From: Carex sylvatica
Taxonomy: Eukaryota > Streptophyta > Magnoliopsida > Poales > Cyperaceae
DNA: 29,901 nt
Reading direction: 5' to 3'
Assembly: GCA_964058845.1 (NCBI GenBank)
Contig: CAXKVR010000389.1
Coordinates: forward strand, 1-29,901
The notes beneath the pieces were generated by a model. The model had not been told where the DNA came from and ran no database searches. It was given only the letters and a program-made list of their open reading frames with translations. This document shows positions 10,283-20,476 of the stretch, piece by piece. The position numbers and the translations under genes are program-made. Each line of letters opens with the position of its first letter. The first letter of the stretch is position 1.

Positions 10283-11027
10283 GAATCTGGAAACATAACC
10301 GACCCGAATAAATCCAATACAAAAACCTTGGGTGTACCGTGCGACTGTCTCATCATCGTGAAATTATTGTAATGGATCATTAAATCGTCTCCGCACCCAT
10401 CTCAGTCTAAGTGTATAAGTAGAGACGGACAATCGTTCTTCCGGTGTCCCAGGATGGAAGTGATCGTAAAAACTAGCTGGGACAGCTCCTAGATCATACT
10501 CTAAGTATAGGTCCCAATCAGTATCGCTGGTGCCAGAAATCAGGTCGCCTGCAAATTAAAAGAATTATACAATCAACAATTTATTTTTTTATAAATAGTT
10601 AATTAAATTAACAGATAAACTACTATGAGATTATTAATTACCCTTAATCAGTAAGCCCCATAGACATGCGACATCTTCTAACGTCATTGCCACCTCACCG
10701 ACAGGTAGATGAAATGTATTAGTCTCTGGCCTCCACCTCTCAACCAGAGCAGTAATCAAATGCAGATCAATCTTGCAACCATTAAGGCGAGCAATTTGAT
10801 ACAACCCTAATCTCTTCAGAGCATTGTACATTTACCTTCAATGAAGAGGTAGGCTGCCAAAAAAAAAATTAAGCATTATAAATCCTTCAAATACTTCATA
10901 TAATATTTATTTGAAACAAATAATTAATAAATATAATAAAAATTATCATATCACGAACTTGCCATGCCCTGTGGTTCTGTGGTGCTAATTTCAACAACTC
11001 AGGATAATCCGGATTATCCTTTGACTC
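10268..11027 (-). pseudogene. Plant mobile domain (PMD) gene of the MULE, broken
   Basis: PMD proteins include the host factors MAIN and MAIL1; related domains are carried by plant transposons, where their role is unclear. The core exon (10831 to about 10642) gives LKRLGLYQIARLNGCKIDLH then LITALVERWRPETNTFHLPV and GEVAMTLEDVACLWGL, the PMD signature. After a GT-AG intron (acceptor before 10549) the next exon reads GDLISGTSDTDWDLYLEYDL and TYTLRLRWVRRRFNDP, hits a TAA at 10366-10364, then continues in the same frame with DDETVARYTQGFCIG to a TAG at 10270-10268. A likely upstream exon piece lies at about 11027-10954 (ELLKLAPQNHRAWQ, preceded by TCTAACAG). The in-frame TAA, and a stop just upstream of the Met at 10831, argue for a pseudogene. 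Exon edges upstream of 10831 are uncertain. Confidence 0.82.
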
Positions 11028-11157
11028 TGTTAGATAAACAAATAATTATATAAACAAATTTTTTTTCAACCACATGGCTACAATAATTAAAATTTAACTA
11101 TACGTAAACAACATATCATCTATTTTTAATTTTAATAATAAAAATGGGACCACAGAA

Positions 11158-11305
11158 CCACCGATCCGTAGGATCGGTGTAGAAGCAATTTTTTTTGCTC
11201 CACCGATCTATAGGATCGGTAGAGGCTATTTTTCTAAATCTGACGTAGAGTGAGCTGGTTCTGTTGAATGTTTTATAATAAATTATATTTTAAAAAAAAA
11301 AATTC
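11158..11305 (-). repeat. Right terminal inverted repeat of the MULE
   Basis: Reverse complement of the left end with substitutions. It contains two GGATCGG palindromes (ACCGATCCGTAGGATCGGTG at 11160-11179 and CACCGATCTATAGGATCGGT at 11201-11220), AGAGGCTATTTTTCT, GGTTCTGTTGAATG and a terminal poly-A / AATTC, followed by the target duplication CCATATTAA. Confidence 0.82.
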
Positions 11306-11314
11306 CCATATTAA

Positions 11315-12110
11315 CTCCGATCCTGATGACTCGGCCTCGACGACAGGTCGAAGTTTGTCAAGAATGAAAGAAATAAAAAGAAAATACGATTGCACTCTTG
11401 GGTCATTGCCTCATTGGAGGAGAGTCGTCGTTTCTTACACTGAAAGCTCGACAATTCAATGCAAAAGGCCCATGCTCACCATGCATGTGTTTGATTTGAC
11501 CAATATATATGAATGACCTTTTGGGCCAGACGGAAAGGGCCCGTTTGGCCCAAAACATTTGATGAGGATACGATTTTGGGGTAGTAATTTTAACCTAATA
11601 TTTTATTTATTTATTTGTAGTGTTTTCCAATCCATTCAGATGCTTGCTGGTTAGACCCTTTAAAATTATTTGATTATTCTTCAAATAATTTTAAAATATC
11701 AGAAACATAGAAATGATAGATTCTTAATCTATTAACAAACTAATTCATATTTTGTGTAAAATAATACATCTCATGTCAAATTAAAGGAGACGGAATTTCT
11801 GAGTTTTGCATTGATCAATACAATGATATTAACACCATTTTTAGACCAACTTTTAGCTCAATTGGCTCAAAATTAAACTCTTATTGCAAAAACAGTAATG
11901 TGAGCTCTTCTTTTAAACTGAATTTATATCTGAACTAATAAAATAGCCTACTCTTGAATAATTAATTTGCCTATTTCGGACCTCAGGCATCATTAATAAA
12001 ATCCTAATAAATTTCTAGACCTGATTTACCTACCCCTAACTTCAACTGATTCCGTCCCTAAAATCATGTCATTATCTCAAAGCATATTACCATTTTCGGA
12101 ATATTTGCTA
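11315..12110. other. Intergenic region right of the MULE
   Basis: Mixed AT-rich sequence. A short hairpin TTTTGGGCCA...TGGCCCAAAA lies at about 11518-11556. The plus frame at 11268-11516 runs out of the MULE end and has no recognised motif. No gene seen. Confidence 0.5.
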
Positions 12111-12112
12111 GA

Positions 12113-12347
12113 TGTATATATAATGGAATGAAATCTGCTGCGATCCGAATTGGATGAACAATACTCTGAAATCCCTGTTTTTTCAAATCTAACCGTTCAA
12201 CTTTTTCTGTGCACGCATCTCCAAACAGTTAGTTTTTTGTGCATGTATCTAAAAAAAATCAACAGTTAAATTTAAAACAACAGGAATTTCGAAATATTAT
12301 TCATTCAATTTGAATCACAGCAGATTTGTTTCCATATATAATATATT
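12113..12347. mobile_element. 235-bp foldback MITE or hairpin locus
   Basis: Two arms of about 90 bp are imperfect inverted copies: left ATATATAATGGAATGAAATC, then TGCTGCGATCCGAATTGGAT...CCCTGTTTTTTCAAATCTAA; right arm, reverse-complemented, ATTATATATGGAAACAAATC, then TGCTGTGATTCAAATTGAAT...TTCCTGTTGTTTTAAATTTA. Identity is roughly three quarters by eye, with a loop of about 50 bp. No clear target duplication; AT-rich ends make the boundary fuzzy. A MITE is likelier than a microRNA gene because the arms are long and uniformly diverged. Confidence 0.65.
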
Positions 12348-12349
12348 TA

Positions 12350-13990
12350 GCTTTCGAAGTACTGTAAGAAGTGGTGCCTTTATTATTAAAATAAAACAGC
12401 TTGTACGATCAGCCTCCCCCAGTTGCATTCGTTTCTTTCAGTTCACAAACAACATATGTGGTGCAAGAGGTTTAATTTTGAATAATACAGTTTATTTATT
12501 AATTATTAATATCTTATATATCTTCGTTGGATCCAAAAGAATGTGGTGCATGAAGCTTGTGCATTAGTACTATATTAGAGCTGGCAAAATCAGATCAAGT
12601 TAGAATGGACCACGCAAATTTTATTATTAAGATCTTTGAATAAGAAATAGTAATACGAACCTGACCCAGTTACATGCTAATCTCTCCAAGTGTACATATT
12701 AAAATCTGTTATCATTTAAACATGACCCTATTTGATCTAATAATAAAAAAATAGCACCCGATAAAACTTTGTAAATTAGAATTTTCTTAGTACAAATTTG
12801 AAATTGAAATATCTATTCCAGTGTTTAACATGAACAATCCGACATAAATATACATAATAACACAATGTAAACAATAAATTTCAAATAGAACAGCAACTCC
12901 AGCTCAATTTATTGGTGCAATAAAATCGGATCCGAATAAACTCCAATATGACCAAGCTGAAAACCTGATCCGAATGTAAAAAAAAGGATCCAATAAGTGT
13001 CTAGGTTGAGGATAATCAGCATTTAATTTAATTGTTAAGACAATATTTTTCCTATAAAAAGTCGAACGTTAAATAATTAATTGGAGAATTATATTATACA
13101 AATATTGAAAAGTTTGAATTAATTTTATCTGAAAAAGAAATGCCGTGGATGAGATCTCATCTCCGACAGTTGTTGACATATTGTGCCACTTGCTTATTAA
13201 GTCAATTATTTTTCTCAAATATTTTATTTTCAGCCTACTTGTTTAGCCCCCAACAAATTTGGACCTCTTGCAAAAAAATAATTAGATTCAGATTAAATAT
13301 AGATCACTTGATTTTGATATATTCTATTGGAACAAACCATAAAACCAACACAGTAAGTACTTTGTTTTTAGTTACTATCTTAATAATTTAATGAGTAATA
13401 CACAGTCTTCGAATTATATCTCCTACCTGTTCCATATATATATAAGTTTGCTATAAAATATTATTAACTCAACAATCTAGAAGCGAAAGTTTGACGCTAA
13501 AATATTGCAAGTTCCGCGGCGCCTAAATTCAACTGCATTGGTTGCATAATTATATCAGCAGTCTTACTTTAATTCTTAACTAATACATCGTTTCTCATAC
13601 TTTGCTATTTTAATTAATGAACCTCACATGTGAGGACACATAAAAACCATTAAACAAGAAGGAAAAAAAAAACCTTACATTTTAGAATAATTCACAAAAG
13701 TATGGGAGTCTTTGGACAAAACTTCATCCAAAACTGTACATAAATCATTCGATTCCCTCAAAATTTATGTGAATAGTTTAGATTTGCGACCATTTATATT
13801 TATTAAAATTTTAAATACGTTCTTACAAATTTTAACGCAATTCATATGTCAGATGAAAATATTTTTTTGGGTTTAATAACAAAAACAACATCTTTCATGT
13901 GAAAGATCATGAATTCAAAACTCTGATAAAATAGCATCATTTATATATCTTAAAAAGAAAAAAAATCTGACTTTAAATAAATTTATTCTC
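12350..13990. other. AT-rich intergenic region, no recognised gene
   Basis: Only short random open frames (for example an 83-codon plus frame at 13140-13391 without motifs). A 14-bp perfect palindrome CCTCACATGTGAGG lies at 13622-13635. I see no element boundaries. Confidence 0.5.
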
Positions 13991-13993
13991 AAA

Positions 13994-14757
13994 AGTCATG
14001 TTTGGTTGTGGACTAAAGTTAATGAGGTCTAACTTGGTTATTCCAACTTAGGTCAATCTAAATTATTCATGTTTGATTGATATCTAAAGTTATAGCTTAA
14101 CTTAAATTATTCCTTATTTGATAAGAATTTGATGGCTTAAGGCACGATTTGATATTACAAATTATTTTGTCCTACAAAATTTGTAATAACAATAATAAAA
14201 CTATTATTTGTATTTTTTTTCTTTTCATTTTGATTGAAAGAAATTGTACAAGAAAATGAGTTATGTATAAATTAATTTTATATCTTAGATAAGCACATTG
14301 TATTTAATGAATCTTATTTAATTAAAGTTATATGTGTACTAATTTATTTGTCAAAAATATGTTAAGTTGATGAATAAATTTTTTATTATTTTGTAGTACA
14401 ATTTAAAAAATATTTTATTTAATTTAATTATTTTTTAGATTGCATATTTTGTTGATTTAAAAAAATATTGATTCTATAATTGATAAAGTTATAAGTTTCT
14501 TTATATGTAAATGAATTTTTACTTATTTTATATTTCTTAAAAAATGATTAAAAATAAAAATAAAAAATAATGAAAAGTTAGGTCTTATACTCAATTAAAA
14601 TTAAACCATCTAGAGAGGTGGTTTAGTTTAGACCAATTTAGTCTGACCTAAAAATCGGCTTATTTCATCTTAGTCCAATTCAATTAAACTATATTTGATA
14701 AAATAAGTGAGACCTAAAGTCCTTATTTCACTATATAGTTTACAATCAAACATGACC
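13994..14757. mobile_element. Tourist-like (PIF/Harbinger) MITE, 764 bp
   Basis: Left end AGTCATGTTTGGTTGTGGAC and right end TACAATCAAACATGACC are inverted copies, flanked by AAA on both sides (13991-13993, 14758-14760). The interior phrase AAACCATCTAGAGAGGTGGT is shared, inverted, with the element at 17834 (AAACCACCTCTCTAGATGG), so the two are relatives. The 3-bp duplication is A-rich and weak on its own; the family match is the stronger evidence. No coding sequence. Confidence 0.7.
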
Positions 14758-14760
14758 AAA

Positions 14761-15335
14761 TAAAATAGGTTTACGTCCACTACATCAAAAACCACCTTTC
14801 CTACTGCGACTGGTTTTGATTCTGTAATGGGATTGAGATGGACGGCTCAGATTTACTTTCAGCCGGTCGAGATTAAAAAAGACAGAGGGGGCAGGATTAT
14901 TTGGGCTTTGAGATGCATACCAATTCATTTTTGGACCGTCCGATCAATTCTACTGGATACGAATTCGAGACTAGGAACTCCAACTTTCCCTTTCGTACAA
15001 CGTGATATTCTTAAATGCATGCATCACTGTGCAGTGCCAGTCAATCGGACCCAAACCCAGGTGGGGCCCGAGCTCTAACTGGATATATGGTCCATGAAAT
15101 TGCAAGGCACATCTGTCCGTGCCCAGGTCCATTGAACCTCCGACAACCACAACTTTCACGCGCAAGCGCATAATCATGATGACCATATCCCGTACGAGTT
15201 ACGACAAGTAATTTCCACCTCGATTTCCCCAGATATATCTAGAAAGGGAATGAAAAATTGTACGCCGGGACGGGCTATGTTATGAAACAATACGGTATGC
15301 AAGGAATATGTTACCAATTTACCATAGATGGAAGG
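14761..15335. other. Intergenic region with higher GC, no gene recognised
   Basis: Less AT-rich than its surroundings (GTGGGGCCCGAGCTC near 15062). Open frames on both strands (83 and 71 codons) overlap each other and show no motif or conserved pattern. It could be an old gene or transposon fragment; I cannot identify it. Confidence 0.4.
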
Positions 15336-15343
15336 AGCCAGAG

Positions 15344-16211
15344 TAGGAGTGGCAACGAACCGAACCGAATCGATCTTATCTTAGATTTGAATTTAATTTG
15401 AATAAGATTCGAATTGAATCTGGTTTGATTCGTTTTGAATCGAACCCATTTCGAATTGAATTAATTGCGAACTACACATTTTTCAAATTAAACTTGAATC
15501 GAATCACGAACTAAATTATTTTTTAGCAGCCCTAGTTATACCAGTAGTTTATACATTAATTTTTTCTCTCAAAACAAAATTCACATGGCTTCCTTTTACC
15601 GGTATGAAATAAGTATTTTTAAGTTAAAAAATTGTTCATGAAAAAATACATCGCAACAAATAATCGTAAAAAGAGGATTAAATACAAGAACTGAAAGTAA
15701 AACAAGTAATTGTACCTCGAGTGCTCACTCGATCAAACTCTTGATCGGACCATCTAATGAAGTGAGAATCCGAAAGGTAGAGAAGGCGGAGGAGAGACGG
15801 TCGAAGAGAGAGGAGAGACAGCCGTCTAGACCGGAGAGAGGAGTGACGACCAGAGAGACAGCCAGTTGCCGAGAGAATCAGCTAAGTTTTAGAGCGAGAG
15901 GGAGAGTGAGTTAGGGAGAGGCGGGGAGAGAACTAGGTTATTAAGATTTGAGAGCGATGGAGCGTCGGCTAAGTTAAATTATGACTCTATATCTTGGGTT
16001 TTAATTTCATCAAGTAAATGAACGGTCGATGTTATTATGAGATTCGAACCATAAAAGTTTGCGAATCCATTTCGATTTAACCAGGTTAGGTTTGAATTAA
16101 TTTCAAATTAAACCTGATTTGATTCATTTCAATTCAAACCCATTTCAAATCGAATTAAATCCGAATCAAATCCGAATCGAATCACGAACTACAAATTTTT
16201 TTGCCAGCCTA
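15344..16211. mobile_element. Non-autonomous hAT element, 868 bp
   Basis: Perfect 8-bp target duplication AGCCAGAG (15336-15343 and 16212-16219). The ends are TAGGAGTGGCAACGAACC and the inverted TAGGCTGGCAAAAAAA. Both ends are rich in GAATCGAA/TTCGATTC motifs (AACCGAATCG; CCGAATCGAATCACGAAC), a terminal composition common in plant hAT elements. The middle (about 15770-15960) is a GA-rich stretch (GGAGAGA repeats). No transposase. Confidence 0.88.
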
Positions 16212-16219
16212 AGCCAGAG

Positions 16220-16902
16220 GATAAGAGGGTTACCCGAATTAAAATTAATATTGTTAGTCTTTTCATAAAATAAAATATTATATTTTTTGCAAGGAATATG
16301 TTACTCCAATTTTAAAATTTTTTTTTTTTTTGTTTCGTCCCTGTATGTCATGACATTCGTGTTAATCAGGTGGTATGAGTGTTTGTGTGATGAGCTATTT
16401 TAGTAGATGTTCCATTTTTTCACAGACATGGCATGACCCGTCACATGAAGTGATATTGATACATTACGTTATGTCACATGGTCTTATATTAGCATATCAT
16501 AACGTTACAGTACATGAAAGAATAGAACACCACATAACAAATAATTTTTAAGCACCTTTAAAATCTATGCACTTCATTACATAATTGCAAAAAAATAATT
16601 TGATCTTGCAGTACAACCACAAGTTTCTATAAGTTTTCTGTAAGTTTTTGAAGTAACAAAATTTTGACAAAAATATTCCAATTTTAATCACTTTAAATTC
16701 ATTTTTCATTTTTTTTATATTTTCTGAAGTTTTTCCATAAACAATTCAAAATCTGAACAAAAAAAATAAAATATTCTTTTAATATGACAATAGAATATTT
16801 CTATCATTTTTCTTCGTTTCACAATATTTTTCATAATATTTGACATTTTTATTGAACAATTTAAATATATATAAATTAATACACTGTGATGGGCCAACAC
16901 AG
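16220..16902. other. Intergenic region with CATG/GTCAC-rich stretch
   Basis: Contains a T-run (16318-16331), a stretch rich in GTCAC and CATG motifs (16340-16510) that may be an old transposon end, and AT-rich sequence. The motif TGCAAGGAATATGTTAC at 16288-16304 repeats one at 15298-15314. No gene seen. Confidence 0.45.
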
Positions 16903-16910
16903 TGTGACTA

Positions 16911-17199
16911 CAGGAGCAAATCTACGTATATGTTAGAGGTGCTAAACGACCTTATTATTTCAAAATTCTTAACTATGTATATTAAAATTTAGTTAAACTT
17001 TTAAATTTTTTGAACTTTTATATAGTCTAACCCCCTCATAAAATAACAAATGTGTATTAGTTGTCTAATGGTTTGAGTTCTAGTTAGTATGTGTAAAGTC
17101 ATGAATTCAATTCTCACTAATCATATAATTTTTATCTTTTTCACATATTATATTTTATAAATTAGTCGTCCTTTTTCAAATTTTCTAGCTCTACCCCTG
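16911..17199. mobile_element. Short hAT MITE, 289 bp, CAGG ends
   Basis: Perfect 8-bp target duplication TGTGACTA (16903-16910 and 17200-17207). Left end CAGGAGCAAATCTACG and inverted right end CAGGGGTAGAGCTAG follow the hAT pattern CAGGGG. The interior carries a tRNA-B-box-like phrase (GTCATGAATTCAATTCTCAC). No coding capacity. Confidence 0.87.
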
Positions 17200-17322
17200 T
17201 GTGACTATACGTCATATGAAAATATTTTTGTCACATCACATGTCCAATCATAACATATTTATCACACCAGAATACAGCATGTTCACAAACATGTCACTTA
17301 TATATTTAGAACGCTTATCTTA

Positions 17323-17830
17323 CACCTTGTTTGGATGGAAAGTAGAGGAAGGGGAGGAATTGAGGGAATGGAAAGAATTTTTTTTTTTTTTTTTTCTGTT
17401 GAATCGTGTTTGGTTGATAAGATTATGTCAGACGTGAAAAGTACAGGAGGTAAAATATTTAATCTTATATCATTGTAATCAATAAAATCAGTTTTCTTTC
17501 CAATTTGAGGTGTAACGATGGAAAGAAATTTTATTGCAAATATTTTAAAAAAAATTACACAAATGCCCAATCCTATATCTTACGTATATAATTCTCATAC
17601 AAGTTTTTTTTAATCACAATCCTACAACAATCACCGAATTTTTCATTAACCTTCTAAATATTAGTTAACCAAACAAAAATAAGACGAAAATATAAGTTAA
17701 ATTTATTTTTTCTCATAATCATCCAAACACGATTGAAGAGGTTAAATTTATTAACTAATTCCGTTCTATTCCGTTCTATTCCCTTCTATTTTTCACCTTC
17801 CTTTCCTCCACTCTCCATCCAAACAGAATG
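17323..17830. mobile_element. Tourist-like MITE, 508 bp
   Basis: Left end CACCTTGTTTGGATGGAAAG and inverted right end CATTCTGTTTGGATGGAGAG, flanked by TTA (17320-17322 and 17831-17833), the usual PIF/Harbinger target. A second inverted pair lies inside: AATCGTGTTTGGTTGAT (17402-17418) and ATCATCCAAACACGATT (17718-17734), so either the ends are doubled or another MITE is nested. The T-run at 17379-17397 is part of it. Confidence 0.82.
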
Positions 17831-17833
17831 TTA

Positions 17834-18396
17834 GGTCATGTTTAGTTGTGGAGTAACTTTAAACCGGAGTAAATTGCTTACTCCAAGCTAAGGTGGAGTA
17901 AGTTAATCATGTTTGCTGGAGTAAGTTAAACCACCTCTCTAGATGGAGTAAATTACTCTGGTTTAGCTCACCTTTACTCCATCTTACTCCTTCTATTTTA
18001 CTCCTCATTTGGCTTCTTAAACATGTTGAAGGGTGCGTTTGGATGCACTCTAGAATAGCGAGAATAGCTACTGTTGAGAATAGCAAATAAGAATAGCATG
18101 GTAAGAGAATAGTGCTAACTCAAGCTATTCAGAATAGCTAAAATGTTGTTTGGATGCACTCTTTGGAATAGAGCCGCTATTCTTTGGATGCATTCTTTGT
18201 AACAAATGCTATTCCTACTTTTTGTTGGAACAGCGAGAATAGCGAGAACAGTGCTATTCTCGCTGTTCCGAATAACAATTGAGTATGTTTGGATGGATTA
18301 GAACAGCGCTATTCGGAATAGCTAGCTATTCTCGCTATTTTCAATACATCCAAACGTACCCGAAATAAGGGATTTACTCCACAACTAAACATGGCC
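17834..18396. mobile_element. Tourist-like MITE, 563 bp including a nested MITE
   Basis: Left end GGTCATGTTTAGTTGTGGAG and inverted right end GGCCATGTTTAGTTGTGGAG, flanked by TTA (17831-17833 and 18397-18399). The interior repeats GGAGTAA several times. The element at 18031-18361 is inserted inside it, leaving about 230 bp of original sequence. It abuts the element at 17323-17830 with a single shared TTA. Confidence 0.86.
18031..18361. mobile_element. Nested MITE with GGGTGCGTTTGGATG ends, 331 bp
   Basis: Left end GGGTGCGTTTGGATGCACTC and inverted right end GGGTACGTTTGGATGTATTG, both followed inward by AATAGCGAGAATAGC; flanked by GAA on both sides (18028-18030, 18362-18364). The inside is dense in AGAATAGC/GCTATTCT and GTTTGGATG copies in both orientations, so it could form many alternative foldbacks. 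No coding sequence. Confidence 0.83.
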
Positions 18397-18399
18397 TTA

Positions 18400-19239
18400 A
18401 AGTCTAAAAATATTTGTTCCTCTAAATTGGTGCTAGAAACCGGATAGGAGCGGCGATTGGTTGCTTGGGGCAGGGGCTGGAACTTGTGGTGGGGCGGTGT
18501 GGTACCTCTGACTCTGATGCCGACAGACTACGCAATAAATCAGATACAACATTTTAGTTCTGTTTGCTTTATTAAAAAAGATAAGATGAGGATTTGATTG
18601 AGGACCACTTGGGAGCCTGTTCTCATGTCAAGTTGTTTGTCTAGTCTAGCTAGTAATTTGCAATGTTCCGCTAATTGGATTCCGGGAATAAATTATGGTA
18701 CCGATTGTACCAGCTGTTCATATCGGTGCATTATACTCGCAGAATGCTTTATGCACATGAGAACATCGAGCGTACAGCATTTCAGAACAATATTTTTCCG
18801 AGTTCATAACTAGTTTGCTATGTGACTCTGTGTGTGAACTGTGAAGGTACATAATTGAATATTGAAGAAAATAAATTCAAAGGAAAATGTATATATTTCT
18901 AGTGCAATTCATTATGTATTAATTCATACAATTTATCTCCAGCGCTTTTTTATTTCTTTATTTTGCAGTCACGCTTTTATAATTATTTCGTTTATTAGAA
19001 GAATTGATTCAAAAATTCAAAAGAATCTCTAGAGCGTGCTCCAGACAGAAATAAATAAAGAGTGGAGAGAGCAAGCCTGCTAATAAGCTGGATCTGCTCA
19101 TGGACAAACGAGTTGCAATTTTATATGAGTCAACTGGAAATCAGGTTGAATAATTTGGATGAACTATTTAAATTTTGAAATTATAAAAATACGAGTATGA
19201 AGTAAATATGTTATTTACTTTAAGCACAATAGCTCAAAT
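18400..19239. other. Intergenic region, no recognised gene
   Basis: A short GC-richer patch (about 18440-18520) and a 71-codon plus frame at 18598-18813 with no motif. The rest is AT-rich. Nothing else supported. Confidence 0.45.
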
Positions 19240-19805
19240 TTAGTAGTTAGTGGTTTGCAAATGGACTGGACTGGGCAGTCCGGGCAAAATTTTGGCACGG
19301 ACACGGGCGTCGCGGGTACAACAGGTTACGGATTTTTTTTTTTTAAAATCCAGTCCTGCATGTTTAATATCCGTGCCCGTCACGGATTCAGAAGCCGAGC
19401 GGTCCGGTCCAAGTCTGTTTTTTTTTTTCTTTAAAAACCAATAAATTATAAATCCAAATTCATACCTATTAAAATTCATTTGACATGGTTGTATATTTGA
19501 ACTTGATAATTTTTATTATAATAAAATATAAATAAAAAATTTCTTAAATCAATTACTTTAAAAATAATTAAGCTCTTATTTTAAAACAATAGATTAAAAA
19601 ATAAAAGTTACTCTCCTTCTTTATTCCGAGTTTGAGACCAGCTATGTAAAATAATATAGGCGGAGTTCTAACTTTTTTTATTTTGTTAGTAATTCTTCTT
19701 TAAAATGAATAATTTAAAAACTAATTGAAATGTTTAGAAATTTATAATTTAAAAAATAAACATAAAGATTAAAAGAGATTAGAAATTTATACCGACACCA
19801 CCTAT

Positions 19806-19997
19806 CTAGAAGTTTGCATTCCTATACCATTGTTCGCTCTCTTCCGCACCGTCTGAATCCAAATTAGCCTCGGCCCGCGGCCCGGTACCGCTTTCTTCAG
19901 TGTCGACTTCGGGTGATGATGCTTGTTGATCTCGAAGTTGCATGCAATTTTCAGCATCAATCCAATCTTTGTCGGTCGATTCGCGATTAGATGTCAT
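19806..19997 (-). other. Acidic 63-codon open frame inside the hAT element
   Basis: Met to stop, 63 codons, rich in Glu, Asp and Ser (for example SSPEVDTEESGTG and DSDGAEESEQWY), in an otherwise AT-rich non-coding element. Its base composition differs sharply from its neighbours. It may be the remnant of an N-terminal exon of the parent transposase, but no hAT signature (BED finger or dimerisation domain) is visible. Could also be chance. Confidence 0.3.
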
Positions 19998-20290
19998 TTT
20001 TTAAACCTATTCAAAAAAATAAATGTAAATTACTTCACATATTAAAAAAAAATTTAATCTATTTTTTAACCTATTAAAAATAAATTCAAATTTAAAAAAT
20101 AAAATCTACCATATTCAAAACAAATCTAATTACTTCACATATTAACAAACATTTTTTTAACCTATTAAAAATAAAAACAGAAATTAAAACAGAAATTAAA
20201 AACAGAAATAAAAAAGGGTCAAATCCAGGTAATTTTTTTTTTTGTGGGGGGGAGAGAGAGAATGGATATGAATAGTAGTTTGAATTTGAA

Positions 20291-20321
<31 letters not shown>

Positions 20322-20410
20322 GTCACGAGTTCACGGATGAGGGCACAAACTCATGGGCACAGACTATCGGGTGCTACGGTCCGAGTATGCACGGGTTTTT
20401 TTTCTTTCCG

Positions 20411-20476
20411 AATCCAAACACGAGCATGGTCCAATCCAAACACGAGCATGGTCCAATCCAAACACGAGCATGGACA
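20411..20476. repeat. Three tandem 22-bp units inside the hAT end
   Basis: AATCCAAACACGAGCATGGT followed by CC, three times head to tail (20411, 20433, 20455); the third ends in AC instead of TC. It sits in the subterminal region near the right hAT end. Confidence 0.9.

Larger units (their letters stand above)
6709..11305. mobile_element. 4.6-kb MULE with transposase and PMD genes (decayed)
   Basis: Boundaries come from terminal inverted repeats plus a target duplication: TCATATTAA (6700-6708) and CCATATTAA (11306-11314), 8 of 9 identical, as expected for Mutator-like elements. The left end reads GATTTTTTTTTTTAAATAGA and the reverse complement of the right end reads GAATTTTTTTTTTTTAAAAT; similarity continues inward for about 135-150 bp. 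Inside are a mudrA-type transposase pseudogene on + (7404-10035) and a convergent plant mobile domain pseudogene on - (11027-10268). The layout resembles maize MuDR, with two convergent genes, but the second gene is PMD, not mudrB. In-frame stops in both genes make this copy non-autonomous now. Confidence 0.88.

Noticed and set aside
6732..11294. TATTTTAAA at 6732-6740 and 11286-11294 as the MULE target duplication
   Set aside because: It is an AT-rich word inside the inverted repeats; the ends align beyond it out to GATTTTT, and TCATATTAA/CCATATTAA directly outside fits better.
11561..11577. GATGAGGATACGATTTT as the right end of the interrupted 6592 MITE
   Set aside because: Only about ten bases match, no target duplication follows, and about 250 bp of unrelated sequence separate it from the MULE end; kept only as a check.
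13140..13391. 83-codon plus frame
   Set aside because: No recognisable domain; composition follows the AT-rich surroundings.
14827..15186. Overlapping frames on both strands in a GC-richer stretch
   Set aside because: Neither frame shows a motif or codon pattern; cannot be told from chance.
15344..16211. Solo LTR or LTR fragments, suggested by similar GAATCGAA-rich sequence at both ends
   Set aside because: The ends are inverted, lack TG...CA, and the exact 8-bp duplication fits hAT, not the 4-6 bp of LTR elements.
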